Part shown: positions 1 to 5,210 of the stretch, in pieces | Position numbering within the stretch: the first letter of the stretch is position 1 | Layout: every line of letters starts with the position of its first letter | DNA from: an archaeon | GTDB lineage: Archaea; Nanobdellota; Nanobdellia; Pacearchaeales; GW2011-AR1 | NCBI GenBank assembly: GCA_030699005.1 | Contig: JAUYLQ010000027.1 | Coordinates: forward strand, 1 to 8,140 | DNA: 8,140 nt | Direction: 5' to 3' | Translations under genes and position numbers: made by a program | Notes under the pieces: generated by a model | The model's input: the letters and a program-made list of their open reading frames with translations, nothing else | Databases searched by the model: none | What the model was told of the DNA's origin: nothing

Positions 1-1482
1 TCTCCCCAAAACAAAAATTTCTTCCCTTGGAATTACTGAAGACGATATTTTGTCTTTTATAAAATCAAATTCTTCTTTTTCAGATTTAAATGATAAAAGT
101 TCGATTTTTGTGTCTTCAGGAAAAGTGCTTTCAAGGTCAGGAAGATTCATGTGCTTTACAGATTCGTTTATTAAATTTACAACAGATTTGGAGCTCCTGT
201 AGTTCTTTTTCATGCTGATAACTTCCGAATCGGGGTATTTTTCACGAAATTCCATAATATATTCTATTTTTGAACCTCTCCATCCGTATATTGATTGCCT
301 TGGGTCGCCTACAGCAAAAAGGTTTTCGGGGTTCAGGATATCCAAAAAATCGATTTGCGCCGGATTGACATCCTGGAATTCATCAACAAGAATATGTGAG
401 AAGTGAGGTATAAACTTAGGATGCATTCTAAAAAAGTTTATTGCGTCATTTATCTGGTCTGCATAAGTTCGGAAGCCAAAATTAGAGAAATATTTATCAA
501 CAAATTTTATTATTTCAAAAACCATATTTGAAGCTTCATCCCCGTAATTAAAATATTTTTTTCTGAATTCATCAATCGGAGTGTTAGAAAGTTTGAAATA
601 TTCTAAAACAATAAAGCAGTCAGAAATAAAAGAATTTTGAAGTTCATAAAAGTTTTTTCTTGTACTTAAACCATTTTGAAAATATTTTTCTATTGCTTCT
701 TTAATTGTCAAATCAAGGCTGTCAAGCGCCCTTAAAACTGAGACCATCCTTTCCTGAATGCCTGCAACTCTCACCTTTTTGCCATAAATTTTACCACCAT
801 ATTTAAGTAAAATTTTTTCTGAAAAAGAATTAAAAGTTTCAACAACAACCTTGACCCCTGCTTCTTTCAGGCGCCTTTCCATTTCTTCCCTTGCTTTCCT
901 GGTGAATGTTATCGCAAGAATTTCATCCCCATTAATCCTCCTGAATTTTGCCAGAAATTCAATCTTTTTTGTAAGCACGGTTGTTTTCCCAGATCCTGCT
1001 CCGGCAATGCAAAGAACTCTTTTATTTCCTGAAAGGACCGCCTTTTTTTGCTCAATATTGAACCCATGCAAAAATTTTTGCAGTTCTTTAAGAAATTTCA
1101 AATCTTTTTCATTAAATTCTCCATCTTCAGAAATCTTTTCTTCTGAGCCTTTAGAGTTTTTTGAGATTTCGGTTTTTCCTTTTTCAGAGATGGCTAACAA
1201 TTTTTTTGACTTATCAAGAATCGAAAGAGATTCCGTTATTAAACCATTTTCAAGAAGTTTTTCAATCAAGTCACCAGTTTTTTCCCGTCCAAGATAATTC
1301 ATGCTCCCGAAATTTTTGCATAGGAAAAGCCTGTTTTTTTCAACAACTTTTTCATTTTCATTTCCATTCAAAAAATCAACAAGAATTTTTTTTTCAACCG
1401 GAAAAGGGATTTCATTTAACCCATTCAAAGCGAATAAATGGTCTTTTGAATTGTCTCTCTGGTATTCTTTTACTTCAACCAT
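1..1482 (-). CDS. UvrD/Rep-type superfamily 1 DNA helicase, 3' part beyond window
   Basis: ATP-dependent 3'-5' DNA translocase/helicase of the UvrD/PcrA/Rep family, expected to act in DNA repair or replication. Only the first 494 codons are present; the frame stays open to the window edge. Visible motifs are the Q-motif-like FNIEQ (residues 141-145), Walker A AGAGSGKTT (160-168), motif Ia AITFTRKA (190-197), a motif Ib-like TFNSF (216-220, where TFHSF is usual), Walker B VDEFQD (366-371), motif III GDPRQSIYGWRGS (392-404) and NYRSS (427-431). Motifs V and VI, which complete the second RecA lobe, lie outside. In PcrA/UvrD the Q motif is close to the N-terminus; here about 140 residues precede it. 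Residues 61-108 of this extension read like a winged-helix segment ending in LLAISEKGKTEI, followed by an acidic linker (inference). ATG 1482 is chosen because a TATA box lies 25-26 nt upstream. The family is certain; whether it is UvrD, Rep or an archaeal subfamily is not. Confidence 0.93.
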   Translation of the reverse strand, partial: MVEVKEYQRDNSKDHLFALNGLNEIPFPVEKKILVDFLNGNENEKVVEKNRLFLCKNFGSMNYLGREKTGDLIEKLLENGLITESLSILDKSKKLLAISEKGKTEISKNSKGSEEKISEDGEFNEKDLKFLKELQKFLHGFNIEQKKAVLSGNKRVLCIAGAGSGKTTVLTKKIEFLAKFRRINGDEILAITFTRKAREEMERRLKEAGVKVVVETFNSFSEKILLKYGGKIYGKKVRVAGIQERMVSVLRALDSLDLTIKEAIEKYFQNGLSTRKNFYELQNSFISDCFIVLEYFKLSNTPIDEFRKKYFNYGDEASNMVFEIIKFVDKYFSNFGFRTYADQINDAINFFRMHPKFIPHFSHILVDEFQDVNPAQIDFLDILNPENLFAVGDPRQSIYGWRGSKIEYIMEFREKYPDSEVISMKKNYRSSKSVVNLINESVKHMNLPDLESTFPEDTKIELLSFKSEKEEFDFIKDKISSSVIPREEIFVLGR

Positions 1483-1503
1483 AAAAATTCTAAGAAAAAA
1501 TTT

Positions 1504-1511
1504 CTTTATAG
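1504..1511 (-). promoter_or_regulatory. Archaeal TATA box of the helicase gene
   Basis: On the minus strand the sequence is CTATAAAG, centred about 25.5 nt before the helicase ATG at 1482. Archaeal transcription normally starts about 25 nt after the TATA centre, so the transcript would begin at or near the start codon, leaving no leader and no Shine-Dalgarno site. None is visible. The position is seen; promoter function is inferred. Confidence 0.6.
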
Positions 1512-1576
1512 AATTAACTTTTTGTTTACAGGACCAGTCTTTTGGATAAATGTTCACTTGTAAGTAACAACATGCA

Positions 1577-1590
1577 GAAAGGTTTAAATA
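1577..1590 (+). promoter_or_regulatory. BRE/TATA promoter of the kinase-like gene
   Basis: A purine-rich BRE-like GAAAGG is followed directly by TTTAAATA (1583-1590). The TATA centre is 25.5 nt before the ATG at 1612, so the mRNA is predicted to be leaderless. A bulged inverted repeat at 1552-1568 lies just upstream and could bind a regulator. Confidence 0.7.
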
Positions 1591-1611
1591 GTAAAAGATT
1601 ATGTTTTTGCT

Positions 1612-2313
1612 ATGTGCTTAGAAGATTATTTACCAAAAAAGGGAACCGAAAGGAGAATTTATGAGAAAGTGCTAGCGGGAGAAGAAATTTCAAAAGAAGA
1701 GGCCAAGGCAATAGGAACAGACGGGGATAATCACGGAGATTTCCCTTACAAGTATGCTTTTATGAGGGAAGATGCAATTGGAACAAATGGGAATCATTCC
1801 GTAGTTTTTTCAGTTTCTCCAAGAGCTCTTGAATTGGTTGTGAAAATCCCAAGGTACCCAAAATTGTGGAATAAAGTAGAGAGAGGAGAAAAAATGCAGA
1901 CTACAGCTTATAACCTTAAACTTAAAGTTGCAAAACCTGAAGGAATTTACAAAGTTTTTAATTTAGACAAAAAGAAATTTAACTCAGGATTTGTTATGGA
2001 GCATTTGGGAATGCTTCCAATAAACCAGATTAGAAGTTTAAAAGAGCAAATATGCGAAAATAAAGATAATTTTGATTTTGATTATAATGGTTTGATGGCG
2101 AAATTAAAGAATTCCTGTTTTGGGCCTGAAGACCTTCATAATAAGGCATTGAGAGAATACGAAATTGCGGGGGATGAAGCCGAAATAAAAGGATTCAGAA
2201 ATATAGATTATAGAGAGACTAATGCATTTTGGGTTCCGGAAATTGACGACATCCGTATAATCGATTGTGATGAGTGGGATTACCTTGCTCCTAAGGATAA
2301 AATTACTTCTTAG
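1612..2313 (+). CDS. Unrecognised 233-aa protein with cryptic protein-kinase-like fold
   Basis: I do not recognise the family. The sequence can be threaded onto the protein-kinase-like fold: a glycine-containing loop IGTNGNHSVVF (56-66), a beta3-like ELVVKIP with candidate ATP-binding Lys78, Glu90 or Glu93 in the next helix, a hinge-like FVMEHLG (127-133), a catalytic-loop-like IDYRETN in which Asp199 and Asn204 keep the D-x4-N spacing of HRDxxxxN, and RIIDCDEW in which Asp218 could be the metal-binding Asp of DFG. Only 15 residues follow Asp218, so the usual activation segment and most of the C-lobe are missing, and the HRD histidine is absent. It could be a minimal kinase, a pseudokinase or a coincidental match. 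The C-terminal 11 bp overlap the convergent membrane-protein gene. It is transcribed alone from a leaderless-type promoter. Certain as a gene; the kinase assignment is inference. Confidence 0.85.
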   Translation: MCLEDYLPKKGTERRIYEKVLAGEEISKEEAKAIGTDGDNHGDFPYKYAFMREDAIGTNGNHSVVFSVSPRALELVVKIPRYPKLWNKVERGEKMQTTAYNLKLKVAKPEGIYKVFNLDKKKFNSGFVMEHLGMLPINQIRSLKEQICENKDNFDFDYNGLMAKLKNSCFGPEDLHNKALREYEIAGDEAEIKGFRNIDYRETNAFWVPEIDDIRIIDCDEWDYLAPKDKITS

Positions 2314-2596
2314 AATATCCTTTCATAACCACATAAACAAAAATTAAAGGAATTAAACTCAATAAAAATCCAATGATTAAAGTAACAAACATTGGGAAGT
2401 CAATATTGATTGCCGTTGAAATTTGGGCTCCCAAAAACTCCATTGCATAAACAGGGTTAAGGCTCAAGTTTTTTCCTGAAATGTTAACAATAAAAACTCC
2501 AACAAAGTATCCAAGAAGGGAATAAAAAATTTCTCCCCGCTCTTTTATTTCTTTTGCTTTCTTTGTTCTTTTTATTCCATCAATTTTCTTTTTCAT
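2303..2596 (-). CDS. Small two-helix membrane protein downstream of VIT-like transporter
   Basis: This 97-aa protein belongs to no family I recognise. It has a strongly basic, Lys/Arg-rich N-terminal 20 residues, a hydrophobic segment at about 23-39 and a longer one at about 67-91, ending in KGYSKK. The positive-inside rule puts both termini in the cytoplasm with a ~27-residue external loop. Its ATG lies 10 nt after the stop of the VIT-like transporter gene, with neither a TATA box at the expected distance nor a clear Shine-Dalgarno site, so it is probably co-transcribed and may be an accessory subunit of the transporter (inference from position only). Its 3' end overlaps the convergent kinase-like gene by 11 bp. 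The antisense strand is also open here but without recognisable protein features. Confidence 0.75.
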   Translation of the reverse strand: MKKKIDGIKRTKKAKEIKERGEIFYSLLGYFVGVFIVNISGKNLSLNPVYAMEFLGAQISTAINIDFPMFVTLIIGFLLSLIPLIFVYVVMKGYSKK

Positions 2597-2606
2597 TTTA
2601 TCTGTT

Positions 2607-3323
2607 TCATATTATCTTTGAAAGGATTTCCCCGACAAAGTATGCTGCAATTGCAGCAATTCCTCCAATTAAAAGAGTTTCAAATCCGGATTTTAAAGAG
2701 GACTTTTTCGTTACTTTTGATTTAACAACTCCCAGGACAAACATTGAGACCCCGGATAAAATTGAAGCAAATAAAAACGCATTTGGAATCCCCAAATTAA
2801 AAATTGCACCAATGACAAACAATAAAAGAGGAATTAACCCGAAGGCAAAAAATGAAATGAAGGTCACAAATGCATTTTTCTTGGGATTAAGGTGATCACT
2901 GTTTAAACCAAGCTCTTCATGAAGCATTGTTTCAACTTCATAATTTTTATTCCTTGAAATTAATAAGGATATCTTTTTTGCATCCTCTTTTTTAAAGCCC
3001 TTCTTTATAAGAATAGATTCAAAATCTTTTCTTTCATTTTTGGGATTGCTTTTTACTTCCATTTCTTCTGTAGCCTCTTCACTTTGGTAGTATTCCTCCT
3101 CAGACTTTGTCGAAATATAATCTCCCACTGCCATTGAAATCCCGTCAGCTATTAAGTTTGCAAAGCCAAGTATCAAAATTACTGCTGAAGATAGATTAGC
3201 TCCCATGACTCCTGCAACAACTGCAAAAGTTGTAATAACCCCATCAAGACCCCCGTAAATCCAGCTTTTAAGGTACTTTCCTCTTGAAGAAAAATGCTTT
3301 GCAAGATGGCTTATTGTCACCAT
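2607..3323 (-). CDS. VIT1/CCC1-family (DUF125) iron/manganese transporter
   Basis: This is a 238-aa integral membrane protein of the VIT1/CCC1 family, whose characterised members move Fe2+ or Mn2+ out of the cytosol, in VIT1 by proton antiport. The hallmark GGLDGVITTFAVVAGV is at 24-39 in TM1 (conserved Asp27), and GFANLIADGISMAVGDYIS at 53-71 in TM2 carries Asp60, Met64 and Asp68, the family's ion-path positions. A long cytoplasmic segment (about 73-150) is Glu-rich, with EEEYYQSEEATEEME at 75-89 and the conserved-looking HEELGL at 135-140, matching the metal-binding domain between TM2 and TM3. TM3, TM4 and TM5 fall at about 152-174, 182-202 and 213-236. Five helices and the length fit the family. 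The gene lies 31 bp after the metalloprotease and 10 bp before the small membrane protein, in one direction. A 12-bp perfect palindrome directly before the ATG may be an operator. The metal transported is not determinable. Confidence 0.93.
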   Translation of the reverse strand: MVTISHLAKHFSSRGKYLKSWIYGGLDGVITTFAVVAGVMGANLSSAVILILGFANLIADGISMAVGDYISTKSEEEYYQSEEATEEMEVKSNPKNERKDFESILIKKGFKKEDAKKISLLISRNKNYEVETMLHEELGLNSDHLNPKKNAFVTFISFFAFGLIPLLLFVIGAIFNLGIPNAFLFASILSGVSMFVLGVVKSKVTKKSSLKSGFETLLIGGIAAIAAYFVGEILSKII

Positions 3324-3325
3324 AA

Positions 3326-3337
3326 AACATATATGTT
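3326..3337. promoter_or_regulatory. 12-bp perfect palindrome before the VIT-like gene
   Basis: AACATATATGTT reads the same on both strands and ends 3 nt before the transporter ATG. If transcription starts near that ATG, a protein bound here would occupy the TATA-to-start interval, a common repressor position in archaea. The symmetry is seen; operator function is speculative, and AT-rich palindromes arise by chance. Confidence 0.3.
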
Positions 3338-3344
3338 AAACCAG

Positions 3345-3352
3345 TTTTTAAT
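3345..3352 (-). promoter_or_regulatory. Possible weak TATA box of the VIT-like gene
   Basis: The minus strand reads ATTAAAAA just after the protease stop codon, centred 25.5 nt before the transporter ATG. The match to the TATA consensus is poor, but the distance equals that of the stronger promoters here. It may give the transporter its own leaderless transcript in addition to read-through from the protease gene. Confidence 0.35.
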
Positions 3353-3354
3353 GT

Positions 3355-4785
3355 TTACCTTATATTCAGTTCAAGGTTAGACGGGGGCCAGGAATATTTT
3401 TTACCAAAGCGCGAATATTCTTTAGCAAATTCAAGGTCTTTTCTTACAAATGCGGGCTCATACCCTACTTCTAAAAGGTTTCTTGCTATTTCATTTTTTT
3501 CAATAAATCTTTTAAAAATTTCTTCCCCTCCGGTTTTAAACTTGGAGAAATATTCGCACCCTTCGGAGTCTATTGACCATCTACCGCTTTCGGGGGGGCC
3601 AAAGTATATATTTGCAAGTGAACTTACAGCTGAAGCCTCTATTTCCCTTCGCATCATGCTAAAAACAGAATAGTCACTAAGGTAATGATAAAACTCGGGG
3701 ACTTTTGCCATTGGAAGACCTTCTTCTATTAATTTATTTGTAACGGGGTTATAGAATATTTCATAGTCTATCCCACCGGTCCCGTTTTTAGACAGCTTGA
3801 ATTCATACTGTGGCTTTTCTCTTAAAATGTAATATGTTGACGCTCTATTATGCTTAAGGTATTCCAGTTCAAATTCATTAATCTCTCTTGAAAGAAGACT
3901 TTCAACAAATTTGACTTCCTTTTCTCCTGCCACGTCTTTCCAAATGTTAAAGATGTAATCGTTTACACTTACTGGAACTGAAGAAGGAATTTCATTATAG
4001 AGTCTCCAGTAATTGTCGTCGTATCCTCTTATTTCTTCAGAGGTTTTTTCGTATATTTTCTCGAAAAAGTCTTCAGTATCCTTATACCTTCTCTTAATAT
4101 TATAATCCAGATTTGCAAACTCCGTATAAAGCTGGAATTGTTCATGAAGCGCATTTCCTGCATCAGACCCCAAAAGGTGCAGAACATACTTCTGGAATTC
4201 CTCATCGCTTGGCTTTTCAAAGTTTTTTTCGCCTGGAAGGCCGTCAGAATCGTGGATTAGTCTATGAGTCATTTCATGGCTGACACTTTCTATGGAGTAT
4301 GAGAGAAAATTAAAGGCATCCTCCCGATATTCTTCCAAATCTTTTCCTAAGTTCACAAGATTAGGGTAAGAAACCCCTTGCAAGGCAAGACCATAATAAT
4401 TAACGTCTTTTAAAAAATTCAAATCAGTTTTTGTATGGACTTTATTTTGCAATTCCCCCATTTTTTCTCCGAAATTGTCAGAATTAATTTTTAAAGCCGG
4501 AATAAAATAAGTGTTTGATCTTGGGTTGTAAGAAGCAATAACATCCCCGACTTTCTCAGTTTTGAAATAATTTATGTTTCTCATATAATCCGCAAGATTT
4601 TGAGGCCATTTCGAAATTTCTTTTTCAAGGCTCTCTTTTGTTAATGAAATTTCCTTATTCCAGTAATTTTCAAGCATAGAAACCACTTTTTCTTTTACCT
4701 TGCTGGAATCATCCTGAGACAAAATGTTTTCGAGAGGAGCTAAAGCAAGAAATCCTCCAAGTAAATACCCCCATCCACCACTCAT
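3355..4785 (-). CDS. Predicted HExxH zinc metalloprotease, membrane-anchored or exported
   Basis: Probable zinc-dependent peptidase. The signature is SVSHEMTHRLIHD, with HEMTH at residues 170-174 of this 476-aa model: two zinc-binding His and the catalytic Glu. The third ligand is not obvious. Candidates are a Glu in the next helix (LHEQFQLYTEF, about 213-223) or in RREIEASAVSSLANIYFG (about 379-396), which resembles the Glu-bearing second helix of gluzincins. The spacing to the following His does not fit the metzincin pattern. The N-terminus GGWGYLLGGFLALAPL is hydrophobic and may be a signal or anchor. The frame extends to an ATG at 4860 (501 aa), but a TATA box at 4809-4816 lies 27.5 nt before ATG 4785 and inside the longer version, so the shorter start is preferred. 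It is the first gene of a probable operon with the VIT-like transporter and diverges from the DUF378 gene. No named family is recognised. Confidence 0.85.
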   Translation of the reverse strand: MSGGWGYLLGGFLALAPLENILSQDDSSKVKEKVVSMLENYWNKEISLTKESLEKEISKWPQNLADYMRNINYFKTEKVGDVIASYNPRSNTYFIPALKINSDNFGEKMGELQNKVHTKTDLNFLKDVNYYGLALQGVSYPNLVNLGKDLEEYREDAFNFLSYSIESVSHEMTHRLIHDSDGLPGEKNFEKPSDEEFQKYVLHLLGSDAGNALHEQFQLYTEFANLDYNIKRRYKDTEDFFEKIYEKTSEEIRGYDDNYWRLYNEIPSSVPVSVNDYIFNIWKDVAGEKEVKFVESLLSREINEFELEYLKHNRASTYYILREKPQYEFKLSKNGTGGIDYEIFYNPVTNKLIEEGLPMAKVPEFYHYLSDYSVFSMMRREIEASAVSSLANIYFGPPESGRWSIDSEGCEYFSKFKTGGEEIFKRFIEKNEIARNLLEVGYEPAFVRKDLEFAKEYSRFGKKYSWPPSNLELNIR

Positions 4786-4808
4786 GAAATTTTGAATGGG
4801 TCCAATTC

Positions 4809-4816
4809 TATATAAA
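4809..4816 (-). promoter_or_regulatory. TATA box of the metalloprotease operon
   Basis: The minus strand reads TTTATATA, within a longer AT stretch (4806-4824), centred 27.5 nt before ATG 4785. This decides the preferred protease start. No comparable box stands about 26 nt before the alternative ATG at 4860, where the sequence is instead the DUF378 ribosome-binding site. Confidence 0.6.
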
Positions 4817-4848
4817 TTTATATTTACTCTGAAAAGTACTTTAGATAA

Positions 4849-4857
4849 ATTAATAAA
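4849..4857 (+). promoter_or_regulatory. Candidate TATA box of the DUF378 gene
   Basis: ATTAATAAA would place transcription initiation near 4878-4880, just upstream of the Shine-Dalgarno site at 4881-4889. A second box, ATATAAAG at 4867-4874, is a better consensus match but would start transcription within the start codon and discard the ribosome-binding site. The choice is therefore uncertain. Confidence 0.35.
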
Positions 4858-4880
4858 CAAGTTTTCATATAAAGAATCAT

Positions 4881-4889
4881 AAGGAGGTG
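4881..4889 (+). promoter_or_regulatory. Strong Shine-Dalgarno site of the DUF378 gene
   Basis: AAGGAGGTG stands 4 nt before the ATG at 4894, a near-perfect match to the 3' end of 16S rRNA. It fixes the start and contrasts with the leaderless-type starts of most neighbours, suggesting a leadered and possibly highly translated mRNA. Confidence 0.85.
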
Positions 4890-4893
4890 CTTT

Positions 4894-5085
4894 ATGAAAG
4901 GTGTTTTAGACATAATTGCTCTCGTTCTGGTTTTAATCGGGGGAATAAATTGGGGTCTTGTTGGAGCTTTTGGCTTCAATGTGGTTGAAGCAGTTTTTAG
5001 TGCTGGAAGTGTTGCCTCTTCAATCGTTTACATTTTAGTCGGAATTAGCGCAATTTACGGTGCTTTTGTTTTTTTTCAGGATTAA
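4894..5085 (+). CDS. DUF378-family small membrane protein
   Basis: A 63-aa protein of the DUF378 family, of unknown function and common in bacteria and some archaea. The family signature is the GGINWGLVGAFGFNVV block at 16-31, which ends the first transmembrane helix (about 5-24); a second helix (about 43-62) contains SIVYILVGISAIYG. Length and two-helix plan match the family. The gene has its own strong Shine-Dalgarno site and is followed directly by long T-rich tracts that probably end transcription, so it appears monocistronic. It diverges from the metalloprotease, with only about 108 nt between start codons, so the two promoters could interfere or be co-regulated. No enzymatic residues are visible. 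Confidence 0.92.
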   Translation: MKGVLDIIALVLVLIGGINWGLVGAFGFNVVEAVFSAGSVASSIVYILVGISAIYGAFVFFQD

Positions 5086-5167
5086 TTTTTAATTAATTTC
5101 CTGTTATTTTTTTTATTTTTTAGTTTGGATTTTTATTTTTCAGGTTTGGTTTTTATTTTTAATTTCT
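5086..5167 (+). terminator. T-rich transcription terminator after DUF378 gene
   Basis: Directly after the DUF378 stop the coding strand holds several runs of five to eight T separated by single A or short G-containing spacers, with no GC-rich hairpin. Archaeal RNA polymerase terminates at oligo-T tracts on the non-template strand, so multiple successive termination sites are expected here. Confidence 0.65.
5111..5160 (+). repeat. TTTTATTTTT repeated at exact 20-nt period
   Basis: TTTTATTTTT occurs at 5111-5120, 5131-5140 and 5151-5160. The two intervening 10-nt spacers (TAGTTTGGAT and CAGGTTTGGT) share a GTTTGG core at a one-base offset. The period is close to two helical turns, so the T-tracts lie on one face of the helix and may bend the DNA. 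It lies between the DUF378 terminator and the next promoter. Confidence 0.75.
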
Positions 5168-5175
5168 TAATCACA

Positions 5176-5189
5176 GAAATAAATATAAA
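5176..5189 (+). promoter_or_regulatory. BRE/TATA promoter of the secreted hydrolase gene
   Basis: GAAAT followed by AAATATAAA places the TATA centre (5182-5189) 25.5 nt before the ATG at 5211. The stretch between is T-rich without a Shine-Dalgarno sequence, so a leaderless transcript is predicted. Confidence 0.65.
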
Positions 5190-5210
5190 GGATGCCACTT
5201 AATTTTTTTT

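Noticed and set aside
212..1549. Several plus-strand open frames (212-406, 851-1297, 1161-1484, 1301-1549)
   Set aside because: They are antisense to the helicase, whose motifs run uninterrupted on the minus strand; their Phe/Ser-rich translations are typical shadows of an AT-rich gene.
2554..2895. Plus-strand open frame of 113 codons
   Set aside because: Antisense to the VIT-like transporter, which has clear family signatures in the opposite direction.
4029..4220. Minus-strand open frame inside the metalloprotease
   Set aside because: Out of frame within a continuous longer gene and without protein features or a start signal.
4176..4277. Metzincin assignment for the HEMTHRLIHD motif
   Set aside because: The third His is at position 9 of the motif instead of 11 and the conserved Gly is absent, so it is not a metzincin zinc site.
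3355..4860. Longer metalloprotease model starting at 4860
   Set aside because: The extra 25 residues contain the likely TATA box of the gene, and no promoter stands upstream of 4860. Kept as a possibility because the stretch is basic and could precede a signal peptide.
4867..4874. ATATAAAG as TATA box of the DUF378 gene
   Set aside because: It would start transcription inside the start codon and remove the strong Shine-Dalgarno site; the weaker upstream box fits better.
5111..5160. CRISPR-like repeat array
   Set aside because: The units are only 10 nt, low-complexity T/A, with related spacers and no leader or cas genes.
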